Of a DNA stretch of 64,000 nt, positions 11,915 through 23,965 are shown in pieces. The notes below the pieces were generated by a model. It searched no databases. It saw only the letters and a program-made list of their open reading frames with translations, and was not told where the DNA came from. The DNA is from Paramecium sonneborni. Taxonomy: Eukaryota; Ciliophora; Oligohymenophorea; Peniculida; Parameciidae. The DNA lies in NCBI GenBank assembly GCA_905182985.1, contig CAJJDN010000151.1, positions 124,965 through 188,964 of the forward strand. The letters run 5' to 3'. Made by a program: the position numbers and the translations under genes. Each line of letters begins with the position of its first letter. Positions within the stretch are counted from its first letter, which is position 1.

Positions 11915-14900
11915 TCATCTTTAAACAAAGTTTTAATTTGTTTATGTAATACTTGTATATATATGACCACCTATTTTTATATTTCAATTTAATACCTTTC
12001 TTTTTATATAAACCAATCTCATTCTTAAGGTCTTCTATTTCCTTACCCAAAAATTTGACTAAATCTTCTAAACTTTATCTATCACTATCCATATCTGATC
12101 GTTTCTCTTTATTATCTCCTTTAAATAATTGTTTGTTGCCTGATGTTAATTTTTTACTTAAATCCATTTATTATTTGCCTAATTTAGTTATATTTGTAAA
12201 AATTTTAGTATTCTCTCGTTTGACTTCTAATAATTATTATTTCACTTTTGATAATTCTTCTTTAGCTCTAGAAACTTTTCTTTAAGCTTCTTTTTCTTCT
12301 TAATTGAATTATGCTCTCATATCTAAAACTGCCTTTGTAGGTTCTAAAGCATCCAATATTTTAAGATCAATAATATCTCCAAATTTTAACATATGTTTTT
12401 CTTCATATTTTTTATTTAAATCCTCTATTTTCAGATCTTTTAATTTAATTTCCTTTTCTTACATTTTCTTAGTTTTATCCTTTTAAGCTTTTTATTTAGT
12501 TATTTTTCCTTATTCATGTTTCAATTCAACAACTCTTTTACAAAGTTTAAAAAAATCATATTCTGTAAATAGTATAGATTTATTGAGATCAATAGGTAAT
12601 TATTTTTAATCATTAAGATTTTAAACTTATGATAATTTTAATACAAAACTTACATCTAATTGATTAACTCTTTATAATTTCTTTCTTTGATATTATGTTA
12701 AATCATCATTAGCTCTCTTTAAATAAATATCATTCTAAGCTATTTTATTGGCTAATTTAGACTTTTATTATTCATTTTGTATTTTTTCCTATTTGAAATT
12801 ATCTTATTATTCTTCCAAACCACAGATTTTCTCAATAACATCTCTAACTTTTGGATCTTACTCTACAGGAGAGATATCAGGCTTTTCTTCTTCATCATCA
12901 TCAGATACAATATCATCATCATTATCATCCTCATTTTCTTCATCATCTTCATTCTCCTCAGAATCAGAGTGTTCTTTCTCTTATTGTTTCTTCAATCTCT
13001 TCAACATCTCTCTTTTAAATTTTTTACGATAGTAATCATGAATTTTATTTCGCTTCTATTCATCATCAGGATGAACCAATTCTTTCCATGCTTTCAATTA
13101 TTCTATCAAATCTTTATCATTTTATTATTCCTTCTTTTATAATGTAGCAAGATTCTCTAAGATCTTCTCTACTTATTATTCCAAATTCTACTTTTCCTTT
13201 TTAAAATCCAAAACTTCTTTTATTAATTTATTATCGAAATCTTCCATATCTTCTAAAATAATCAATTCTTAATAATATGTTACTAATTTCATCTAAGCTA
13301 TCAACATATCACTTTCAAGTACATTTTTTTCATTTTGACACTTAACCACATCCTTATCAAATTAATTAATCTCATCCTACATTTCCTCAATCATTCTCTA
13401 TTTTTCTGCATTTAATACCATATCTTGAATAGTCTTCATTTCCTCTTCAAGACTTGATTATTATACTCTTATTCCTTTTCTAGTTTTAATTTAATTTTAT
13501 TCAGCTGGTTTTGAAATTTAAGCAGGAGCAATTCTCTTTTATTCATCTTTTTTTTATTATTACTATTACAATTTACTAATAAATTCATTGATTTGTTCAT
13601 CACTAATTTCCATAAAACTGTGAGGATCTTCCAATTCTTTATCGATGTCTGGTTAAAACAATTGTTCTTATTTACCTAATTATTCATTGATTTTCTTAAT
13701 TTATTAATTATACTTCTTAATTTTCTCAATTAGATTTCCTTTTCTTTTTTTTAAATTTAATAATTGTTAATTGAATTTTAATTTAGTATTATATATGAAT
13801 TCTTCTAACATATACATATGTTTTCTTTTTTTGCTCACATTCATTCTCTAATTATCTGGTACTTCATAATTAGGTGAACTCTTTAATTTATAATCACCAT
13901 ATTATTTAATAGCTTCTTAAATATCTGGAGCATTTTCTGGTTTTGCTAATTCAATAGGTTTAGATTTTTCTAATAATTCTTATTCTTTCTTAATTCTTTC
14001 TTCTTCTTAACGTAATCTTTCTCTTTCTAATTTAGCCTAAGGTACTTTTTAATCAGGATCCATTTATTAAACTGTTGCCTTCTATTGTTCTTCTTTCATA
14101 TCTACAGCAGTGATTTTAACTTAAGATTAAACTTATATTTTCTCTTAAGTCTTATTTTCAATTTATGGTTAATTTTCTTAATTCTTTCGTTCTTCCTCAA
14201 TCAATCTATAGGTTTCCTTTAATTATTCAATAAGAAAATTGCTTAATTTTTTGACTTTAAATGTTTATACAGAAGCTTAATTTCTAAATCCTTTAACCAT
14301 AAATTTATCTATTTCAAGCTCCTCTATCATATAGGCTTTTAATTTATCTGCCTTCATTTTTGCTAAAGTTCTATCCCATTCTAATTCTAATCTTGTTTCT
14401 TCTACATCTTCAGCAACTCTATCCAATAACATCTACTTATACTCAGGATCAACACATAATTCATCTTCTGTTAATTTTGCAGCATCCTCAGATGTTTAAT
14501 TTTTCTATCTCACTTATGAAAATTATTCTCTTAATTGCAAAATTCGTGATTTTACTGTCTCCTTCTTCTTATTTGCCTCATTTCTACGATTATCTTCTTC
14601 AGCCAATAATTTTGCTTGTTAAATTGAATATATAGTATCATCCAAAATATCCTACGATTCCTCAAATGCTATTTCTTCAGCAAATGTTCCACTATTTATT
14701 CCCATTGTAAATTCAGAATATTAGAAATCTGTTACATCATTTCCACTCAATTACATCAAGAAACTCTGAAAATCTATCTTGTAAACATAAAATGTTCCAT
14801 CATCACTAACACTCAATACTCCACTTCTATCAAAAGTCAAACTAACTTTACGAACACGTCCATAATCCATATCATGAGATTATTTATTAATCTATTTATT

Positions 14901-17242
14901 AAAATCAGTCTTATGACGAATATCCCATTACCCATTTTTATAACCAATTGTTAATACATCATCTTTATAATCTATATGAAAAGTCTGCATTTTCTATATA
15001 GGAATCATTTCTATAGGTCTATCTTTATTTAAATCAATAATGTAACAACATCCCAAATATTTCCCTTCTGCCGTACATAATATCTTATCTCCATAATAAA
15101 CAACATTCATTATACTAGCAGGATCCCATTCTACATCTGGCATCTTATCATCTTTGAGTTTCATTAAAAACTATAAATCAAGATCTTCTTTCTTTGGTTT
15201 CTAAGATTCCATCATTCTAACTAAATATTTAGTAGCATTAAATTCTTGTAAATAATTTTCACTATTATCTACATCATTAGGTACAAGAGCTTGATATAAG
15301 TATCCATCTTTGCATGCCATCATGACTTTAGTTCCCGTTTTATCAAAACAGAAATCATTGATGCTTAATTTGGTTTCCCATAAGCAATATGCTTGAATAT
15401 CTTATATATTGGAATCGGAATATTTGAGAAAGAATATTTCTCCTTTATTGGATAAGACAGCAACATAATTAGTATTACTGGAGACTATAATTTTTTGTAT
15501 AGGATTAGGATGTACTTTTTATACATTTAATAAAACAAAGTTTTCTTAATTGAGTAATAGAAATCTAACAATTCCATTACTATATCCAACAACAACAACT
15601 CTACCCTTATTAGTCATAGTGAAAGGCATCCATTAAATGCATGTAGCTTTTTTAGCAAATTTACGTTTATAAGTTTATTCACTTTTAACGTAATCCCATA
15701 AAGTGATTGCTCCATCATCACCAACAGTAATAGCAGCATTTAATTATGGAGAAGGTGCAAGATCAAGATAAGGACCAGAATTATTTCTGTATACAATTTC
15801 TTTTTTACCAGTTTCCCAATCAACTCTCCAAACTCTACCTCCTTAATCACCAATAAGCCAGAAATGTTCATCTGTAACAACTTAAATAATCTGAGCATTT
15901 TCTCCATCATCTACTAATTCTAATGATTTGATTGGTTAAGTAAAATAATTAAGCTAATCATCTCCTTCAGCTTAATCTAATTCAGTTAATTTCCAAGATC
16001 TAAGGAATCCATCTTTACCTCCACTAACAATACAATCTTTATATAAGAATATAGATTCAATAGCACCTTTATGACAAGGTTCTTCTTCAGAGATTCCGAT
16101 GACTACTTTGATAACATTTCCTTCCCAAAGTATTAAACGACCATATTCAGTTCCACTTAATACTTTGCCATCTGGAAATGGATAAAATGCATATACATCT
16201 GATAATTCAACTTAACCGAATTTAGCAATTTCCCCTTTTAATTTAAGTCCTGTAAATGTTTCAGCAACTTTCCAAAATTTAATATGACCCATTCCACTAG
16301 TGGCTAATTAATTCACATTATATTCTGAGAATCCAACTTTGTATACTTCTTATGAAAATGCTTTAGCTTTTAATAGTATCTTTTATTATTTCCAATCCCA
16401 AATACATATTTAATAATCAGGTGATGAACCAACAGTAGCAAATTTATCACCATCTTTAGAGAATATAGAATTAGAATATGATCTTTCAGTTCCTTTTTCT
16501 AATACTCTATATAATCGATGTGTCAAATCATAAATATAAACATTAGGGAATGTTCCTTTTTCTGCAACAGAATAGTATTTTCTTGAAGGATGAACAGCAA
16601 CACTACCAATACCGCCTCCATCTCTACTAAAAAATATTTCATTAGTTCCTTATACGAAATTATAAAAATGGTAACTGATACTACTTGCATACACAAATGT
16701 TTATGAATCTATCAACCATAAATTACTTTTTTTATTTGAATCCATTCCAAAGCAATCATGGAATTAAATTGTGTTTGGATGAATGACTGGTTGTATCTCT
16801 TCTTAATTTTATACTTACCAATCCTCTGGTGGATAATAATCATCTGCTATTAAATCTAATATAGGATTTTATGGTTCTTCTTTGGCTTCATCTGCTTCAT
16901 CTGGCAATGGAGCTTATATTACTGATTTTGCCAACATTTCTTATACCCGTTCATTTATTATCGCTGATTAATGAATATTAGATTATGAATTAGTTCCATT
17001 CTATGTACCATTCTTTGAAACTACTTATTAATCTCCCTATACTACTTGAGTCTATACTATTTCTAATTTTATATATATCAATAATCTTATTTACAATCAT
17101 CATCTTCTTAATCTACCTCTGGCACTTGCTGATGTTCTTACTCTATACCTAACTAAGGCGGTTATATGTCTAATACCCCTGCCTAAGATTCTGTCCGTTT
17201 CATTTGTATCTCACTACTCTATTTACTCTAATCTTCCTCCAT
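11915..17242 (-). CDS. CFAP44: Cilia- and flagella-associated protein 44 (CFAP44/WDR52)
   Basis: CFAP44 is an axonemal WD-repeat protein that, with CFAP43, forms part of the tether/tether-head of inner dynein arm f in motile cilia. Two introns (17063-17094, 32 nt; 11971-11995, 25 nt) give 1,756 residues, close to the usual size. The N-terminal half (about 90-850) holds WD40 repeats with the family hallmark [20 protein letters not shown] (about 355-375). The C-terminal half (about 880-1750) is coiled coil, with an acidic Glu/Asp/Ser run around residue 1,425. The second intron removes a frame that would otherwise run on to 11838; splicing ends the protein near [12 protein letters not shown]. 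The start faces VTA1 across only 68 bp. Confidence 0.9.
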
Positions 17243-17310
17243 TTATTTTATTTAAATTATTATTAACCATCTCATCTACTATATACATATATTTATATTC
17301 ATTTTTATTC
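17243..17310. promoter_or_regulatory. 68-bp bidirectional promoter (CFAP44 / VTA1)
   Basis: The only DNA between two divergent start codons. Both promoters and both 5' UTRs must lie here or extend into the coding regions. It is AT-rich, and I identify no defined motif. Confidence 0.5.
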
Positions 17311-18150
17311 ATGCAAACAAATCCAGAATTCAAGTCAATTTAAACATTACTCTAACATTCTTAACAACTTACATCATTCAATATCACTTATGCCTATATT
17401 ACCAAAGCTTATGCTGCTCAAAAATTACATGCACTCTATAAAAAAACTTAATAATAAGTATTATTTCACATTTTATTTCTACTCAGAATTATTTACAAAT
17501 CCTTTAATAATTGATTAATGAATTAGAAAATCTTAAAGCTTCTAATCCATCTTTGTAAAATAAAGAAGAAAACAAAAAAAATTACACTGAGTTTGTTTAT
17601 AAATACTTTTTTGATGCAGATACTAGAGAAAGAAACGGAGAAGTCTCACCAGAACTTATGCAAATATTTGGATCCGTATAAAAGGCTATTGAAGTCCTAT
17701 AGTACTTTGAACCATTAACTTAAGATCAACTAGAAAAGCGTAATTCTTTTTTACATTTTATATAGAAAAATATGCAAAATTTAAAATGGTTGAATAACAT
17801 AAAAAACTTAAAGACCCAACCTTAATTTAACCTAAACCCAAAGATCCTATTGAAGAAGAACTTGAATAAATTGCATTAAAATAAATTTAAATGTCCTAAC
17901 ATCAATAATAATAAAATCAAATTCCTTAATAATTATAATAATAAGATAAATCAGGAATTCCTTAATAATAATAACCCATTAAACCTATAACTCCTTAAAA
18001 TTAAACATAATAATAATAACAATAATTATAATAATAATAGCAATAATTATAATAATAATAGCAATAGCAATAATTATAATAATAATAGCAATAGCAATAA
18101 TAACAATAATTATTATTATAGCAATAAAAATAATAATAATAGTAATAATA

Positions 18151-18189
<39 letters not shown>

Positions 18190-18466
18190 GTAATAATAAT
18201 AATAATAATAGAAATAGTAATAATAATAATAATAAATAAATTAATAGTAAATACAATCATAACAAAGTAATCTTACATTATTAAATTTAGATTAATAAGG
18301 TCAAATAAATAAACTTACACCAATTGAATAAGCATAAATGAGAAACTAAATTAAAAGTACCCTACAATAAACTATTTCAGAAGTAGATTTTAAAAAATAT
18401 CAAAATGCAAAAGAATTACTTCAAAAAACATTAGGGATGTTATAATAAATATTAGATAGTTAGTGA
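17311..18466 (+). CDS. VTA1: VTA1/LIP5 (ESCRT-III Vps4 cofactor) with polyglutamine insert
   Basis: Vta1/LIP5 binds ESCRT-III through paired MIT-like helices and stimulates the Vps4 ATPase during multivesicular-body sorting. Two introns (17458-17486, 17740-17765) give 366 residues. Residues 1-150 match the Vta1 N-terminal helical domain, including ITYAYITKAYAAQKLHAL, and end LEKQKYAKFKMVEQHKKLKD, where the family has its conserved KYAKWKA. Residues about 200-310 are a Gln tract encoded mainly by TAA/TAG. The C-terminus (SEVDFKKYQNAKELLQKTLG) fits the Vta1 C-terminal helices that bind Vps4. It converges with the FYVE gene, with 21 bp between stop codons. Confidence 0.85.
18000..18240 (+). repeat. 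(TAA/TAG/CAA)n polyglutamine-coding repeat
   Basis: Imperfect trinucleotide repeat inside VTA1, translated as an almost pure glutamine tract with occasional Leu/Lys because TAA and TAG mean Gln here. Mixed TAA, TAG and CAA codons suggest the tract is tolerated as protein and not only as a DNA microsatellite. Confidence 0.9.
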
Positions 18467-18487
18467 ATAATCACTTAATATTTTAAA

Positions 18488-19554
18488 TCAGAAAATATTA
18501 CATTTATATTTTTCCTCATCTTCGTTTTCATCTTTCTCTTTTTTTTGACCAGATTTTTAAGGTTTTTATTATTATTGTTATTATGTTGATTAAGTTGATT
18601 CTTATTTAATTAAATTTGAAGACTCTTTTGTTTCTTAACTAGTAGTACCATACATAATTTCATCAATATCAATATTAGAATTATACCATTATTATTATTA
18701 TTGCTGTTATTAGGGTGGTTTAATAGGTTCTGGAATGATAATTTGTTCAACTATTTCTGGACTCTATTCAATTTTATTGAATATATTTTCTAATTCTTCC
18801 TTTTATTGTTTTAATCTTTGCAATTAAATCTTTTTATCATTCAATTCTTATTCCCTTAAATATAGATTAGTATCATAAGCTCTAATTTCTGATTCTTTCT
18901 CCTAACATTCTAATTGTATTTATTCTTTGAGAGAATTTAGTTCAGATATTTTTAATTTAATCTCTTTTACTTCCTACTCATATTAACATTTAATTTGAGT
19001 TTTTTAAGAATATTGTATATTAAATTTTTCTGTCTCTTTCTCTATAACATTTAAATCAATTTAAGATTTATCCTCTTAAGCATCTCGTTCATTTTATAAT
19101 TCTTACTTTCTCTTTTCTGCTTATTCTATATGTTTTTTTAATCTTTTTGCTGAATCCTTTAAAGATTGTAAAAATTTAGTCCTTTTTTTTTCAGCATTGA
19201 GTTAAGATGCTTTCATATAACATATGTCACAAACTCTATTTTTATTAATAGTTTTTTATGAACATAATCCACAACATGAATTTCCACACATTCTAAAATA
19301 TGATATCAATGTAATATATACCGACAATGATGTTATCTATTAGTCTATGTAAATTCGATGCTACAAACTATACATTCACTTTGTTTCTTAAAATTTCCTG
19401 GATCTACAAATTCTGCATGTGGTAACATAAGGTCTTGGAATTTATCTTTTGATCCAGAAAATTCATGAACACTTTGATTCAATGATTAATGCCGAACAGA
19501 ATTTCTTAAACTCTAAGTCTCTGGAGATTATTCAATGTATTTATTTGAAGACAT
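18488..19554 (-). CDS. FYVE zinc-finger coiled-coil protein
   Basis: FYVE fingers bind phosphatidylinositol 3-phosphate on endosomes. One 29-nt intron (19293-19321) splits the finger itself and gives 345 residues. Residues about 58-105 carry CIVC...RQHHCRMCGNSCCGLCS...CDIC, matching the eight-Cys FYVE pattern with the R-x-H-H-C-R-x-C-G core (splicing creates the M-C-G). The WxxD entry motif is not obvious. Residues about 115-270 are coiled coil, and the tail is Gln-rich and then acidic (KEKDENEDEEKYKCNIF). Only 19 bp separate its start from the vWA gene's stop. The neighbouring VTA1 also acts on endosomes, but a functional link is only suggestive. Confidence 0.85.
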
Positions 19555-19573
19555 AAAAATTAAATTAATATAT

Positions 19574-21704
19574 TCAAAAAGTAGCTTTTCCATAAAAGAA
19601 CAGTGTTGTAAAATCTTAATCTTCGTCAGATTCATTTGATGATTCAGAATTGCTATTGGGTTTATCTTTTATTATACTAAAATCTGATTCTTATTTAGTA
19701 AATGAGTTTGAATCATATTTAGTCATTTAATTCTCATTTATTTTTTTATTTTAAAATGACCAAATTTAAGAGCTAGAAATTGAATCCGTTGGTCTTGTAG
19801 TTTCTTTATTTACTTCAGGATTATCATTATTTTTTTATATACTGTTTTCTTTTTCTTAAGTTGTTTTAATAGATGTTGATTATGGATTCTTTATATTTTA
19901 TTTACTTGATGGAAATATCAATGTGTCTTCCCCACCAGGAGTTGATTATTATTTATTCAAATTAATAGATTTATCATTATCATTTTATTTTTCATTAGAA
20001 GTTTCTTTAAATTATTAGGACAATTAACATCTGGCTTCCTAATTTTTTAAAGCAATTGACAATTTAGCATTATGTTTTGAATATTTGTGATTTTTTTATT
20101 AATTAATATGATTACTATTAATATGTTAATTAGATTGAACATATTAATCCCAATTTTAATTATATATACAAGCTTCTTAATAATTTCCTTATTTGGCTAA
20201 TTAAGCTGATTTTTGAGCAATTCTTACATGAATAACATCAACTTAAGCTTCTTTTTCAGCTTCATCAATATTTTAAGTAGTTTAAACAAGAGTTGTAAAT
20301 ACTCTAATTAATTTTTATCCTTTTAAATTGATATAAGTAACTTTAATTTAAAATGGTATAGATTTTAATTAATTAATATTAATATTTAATTTTCCTAATT
20401 CTTCGATTGATTTTAGTTAATATTCAAAAGATAAAACAGTAGTTCTTGTTATATTACCAATATACCTTTTAATAATGTTTTATTATTAAAGATTGTCTTC
20501 GCCTCTAAATTATAAAGCTTTATGTAAAGTTACTTCTAATTCTACTTAAGTACCAATAACAGCATCATTAATTATATTTTCAAAATCTTATCCAATTTTT
20601 TCAGGTGCAACTCTAGTTATACTTCCATTAGTTTTTTCAACTAATTATCCTAAGGTGTCTATTTTACATCCTTCACCTTTTATTGTAACAAGTGATATTA
20701 TAATTCCTTTTTCAGCAGCTTATTATCCTAATTCTTCATAAAAATTTCTATTTGAATCACCATCTAATGATCCTAATCCTAAATTTGCTAAACCATCTGT
20801 ACATATAATTATCATTGAACCAGGTTTACCTACTTTTGCTAATTCTAATGCAGATACTAATGCTGGACCTAAAGCAGTTTAACCATCCTCTCTTAATTAT
20901 TAAAATCTCTTTATTATTGTATCTCCTTATTTTTCGATAGAATTTTACATCATTTGTTTTGAATTCTAATTTATAATTCTTTTTATTTCTTCTTCTTTAT
21001 GTAATTATTCTCCACTTAATACTATTGGTTATTAAGATCCATCGCCATATACAACTATCTCATTATTAAATGTTACTAATCCTACTACTTTCTCTGGATT
21101 CTTTTCTTATAACATCTTTATTTATTATTCTATTGCAGTAATAACACACTATTTTCTTGATATATGACTAACGTTCTTTTATTTTTATTATAATTTCTTT
21201 AAATAATGTGGTCTATCCTTTGGATCAATAAATTCTTTTAGCATTTCATATTCTTATAAGTAATTTTCAGAATTGCATCCTACTTTTCCACTTATTTTTG
21301 TTGTTGTTGACATTGAACCACTTACATCTATACAAAATATAACCGATTTTTCATTTTTTATTTTATTTTCCTCTATTTCACTTTAAATTAAATATTATAT
21401 TTCATCATTTTATGGAATATTCTTCTTATCAATTTTTACTTTATTCACATTCTCACAAAACTCACAAACGTATCTAACTTCAGATGAATTTTCGATAAAA
21501 TTTAATTTTGAATATTTATTAAGAATTGCCCTACAATTTGAACAATAATATGGATCTACATGTATTGTATTATTGAATTCTTAGGCTAAATCCGAAAATT
21601 TAATTGTAAATATGTTTGTATCTGGATCATCTATTTAATTATATTATATAAATACTTTTTTAATCTGATGATCTTTATTTTAAATATGCTTTACCTGAAC
21701 CCAT
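19574..21704 (-). CDS. von Willebrand factor A domain protein with N-terminal zinc ribbon
   Basis: One 25-nt intron (21631-21655) gives 701 residues. A Cys pair set, YYCSNC (about 45) and CEFC (about 73), forms a likely zinc ribbon as in Sec23/Sec24-like proteins. It is followed by a vWA domain with the MIDAS motif CIDVSGSMS (about 115-123), a distal TALGPALVSALELA and the IICTDGLANLG strand. The second half is less conserved, becoming Gln/Asn/Ser-rich and acidic near the end. Arrangement of zinc ribbon plus vWA plus beta/helical region suggests a distant Sec23/24 relative, but no gelsolin repeat is evident. The first exon is duplicated at 22744-22785 by the assembly duplication. Start ATG is at 21704-21702. 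Confidence 0.8.
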
Positions 21705-22742
21705 TTGAATCATTTCTTTCACTTTTTTTATTAATTTTTTAATTTTTAATTTATTTAATGATTTTAATATCCTTTATTAGTTTGACTTATATTGTTTTTT
21801 TCAAATACTATTATTAATGTAATAATTCTATTAATTATAAAATAAATGGTTTAATCTCATGTGATATTCTTAATTTCTAATGATTTGCCTATCTCTAGAT
21901 AAGAATGGATAATCAAATAACCTGGTAGACTTTTTATGAAGAGTTTTATTATATAAACTCTTTAGTAAATTTGAATAATTATACTTAGTCTTATTTAATT
22001 ATAAACTAACTAAAATACAAAATAGCCTAATAATTCTACAAGACTTCTCATCGATATATTAATTTCATCTTCCATTTTGAATCTTAAAATCGAATACTGA
22101 CTTTAAATACTTTGTCCAAAATTCTGTAACTTTGAATGATAGAGTAACATATTATGCCATTCAATAAAAAATTAAATTGAACGATTTGTGTCTGAAATTT
22201 TCATTCAAACTTTCCTAATCAAGGATTTAATTGAGAGACAATAATTTTTAAAAGTTTGGATTTTAATCATAGATGTAAATATGAAAATAATTCATCAATC
22301 AAAGATTTCCTGTTAATTATTCTCTTAATCATCAAGCCCAAGTTATAATTGTATCTAAAATAACTCATATCAATTTAGTCTTTATCATTGCTTAAACTAT
22401 CTAATTTATTTAAAAAATTGACATTCACATTTTGACAATTAACCCTCTTTTTAGATATAATCAATATTCACGCGAGTCATAACTCAAAATAGATTGATTC
22501 TACTACAGTTTCAAACAATTTAATTTTCACTCATCAAATCAGCCATAATGTTAAGGCATGCCAATATATTTTTCTATTTATTATTCAATTGTTTTGTTTA
22601 AACCTTCAAAATTTAATCATCGCTTCATCTCTTTATCTTTTCTATCAAATAATAAATACTTAGAGTTCTTCTTCATTATTATTAAAATGCATAGGAGAAT
22701 ATATATACTTACATTTTTAATAATAGAATTCAATTAATATTA
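21663..22742. repeat. 1,080-bp direct duplication, copy 1
   Basis: Identical as far as I can read to 22744-23823 (offset 1,081). It ends at the single N at 22743. It contains the first 42 bases of the vWA gene and a relic gene. This pattern is what unmerged overlapping contig ends look like. Confidence 0.9.
21857..22692 (-). pseudogene. Gene relic of unknown identity (copy 1)
   Basis: Broken minus-strand coding-like pieces in more than one frame. The longest intact one runs 22075-21857 (72 residues, from MEDEINISMRSLVELLGYF). Upstream pieces include one with LGLMIKRIINRKSLIDELFS. Several TGAs and frameshifts separate them, and no intron placement repairs all of them. I do not recognise the family. 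Confidence 0.35.
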
Positions 22743-22743
22743 N
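22743..22743. other. Ambiguous base N at a contig join
   Basis: The only N in the window. It sits exactly between the two identical 1,080-bp copies. Confidence 0.95.
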
Positions 22744-23823
22744 ATCTGATGATCTTTATTTTAAATATGCTTTACCTGAACCCATTTGAATCATTTCTTT
22801 CACTTTTTTTATTAATTTTTTAATTTTTAATTTATTTAATGATTTTAATATCCTTTATTAGTTTGACTTATATTGTTTTTTTCAAATACTATTATTAATG
22901 TAATAATTCTATTAATTATAAAATAAATGGTTTAATCTCATGTGATATTCTTAATTTCTAATGATTTGCCTATCTCTAGATAAGAATGGATAATCAAATA
23001 ACCTGGTAGACTTTTTATGAAGAGTTTTATTATATAAACTCTTTAGTAAATTTGAATAATTATACTTAGTCTTATTTAATTATAAACTAACTAAAATACA
23101 AAATAGCCTAATAATTCTACAAGACTTCTCATCGATATATTAATTTCATCTTCCATTTTGAATCTTAAAATCGAATACTGACTTTAAATACTTTGTCCAA
23201 AATTCTGTAACTTTGAATGATAGAGTAACATATTATGCCATTCAATAAAAAATTAAATTGAACGATTTGTGTCTGAAATTTTCATTCAAACTTTCCTAAT
23301 CAAGGATTTAATTGAGAGACAATAATTTTTAAAAGTTTGGATTTTAATCATAGATGTAAATATGAAAATAATTCATCAATCAAAGATTTCCTGTTAATTA
23401 TTCTCTTAATCATCAAGCCCAAGTTATAATTGTATCTAAAATAACTCATATCAATTTAGTCTTTATCATTGCTTAAACTATCTAATTTATTTAAAAAATT
23501 GACATTCACATTTTGACAATTAACCCTCTTTTTAGATATAATCAATATTCACGCGAGTCATAACTCAAAATAGATTGATTCTACTACAGTTTCAAACAAT
23601 TTAATTTTCACTCATCAAATCAGCCATAATGTTAAGGCATGCCAATATATTTTTCTATTTATTATTCAATTGTTTTGTTTAAACCTTCAAAATTTAATCA
23701 TCGCTTCATCTCTTTATCTTTTCTATCAAATAATAAATACTTAGAGTTCTTCTTCATTATTATTAAAATGCATAGGAGAATATATATACTTACATTTTTA
23801 ATAATAGAATTCAATTAATATTA
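22744..23823. repeat. 1,080-bp direct duplication, copy 2
   Basis: Second copy of 21663-22742. It begins right after the N and continues into unique sequence at 23824. It includes a headless copy of the vWA gene's first 42 coding bases (22785-22744), which cannot encode a protein. Confidence 0.9.
22938..23773 (-). pseudogene. Gene relic of unknown identity (copy 2)
   Basis: Duplicate of the relic at 21857-22692, carrying the same frame breaks. It is probably not a separate locus. Confidence 0.35.
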
Positions 23824-23965
23824 CAACTTTTGAATTATGAATTAATCCTTTGATTATTATTATTTATAATGATAATATTTCATTAACCTCCTAATTTTAA
23901 TTTCATCATTTTTTTATACAATATTGTCTTTTCCTAATAATCATTAATTTTATTCTAATCAATTA

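Noticed and set aside
11953..13142. Several plus-strand ORFs over the CFAP44 coiled coil, one Ser-rich
   Set aside because: They are complements of the acidic and Lys/Gln-rich CFAP44 coding region.
18000..18240. Non-coding microsatellite
   Set aside because: The reading frame from the VTA1 N-terminus passes through it to a recognisable VTA1 C-terminus.
17985..18260. Minus-strand ORF encoding almost pure isoleucine
   Set aside because: It is the antisense shadow of the VTA1 polyglutamine tract; a poly-Ile protein is not plausible.
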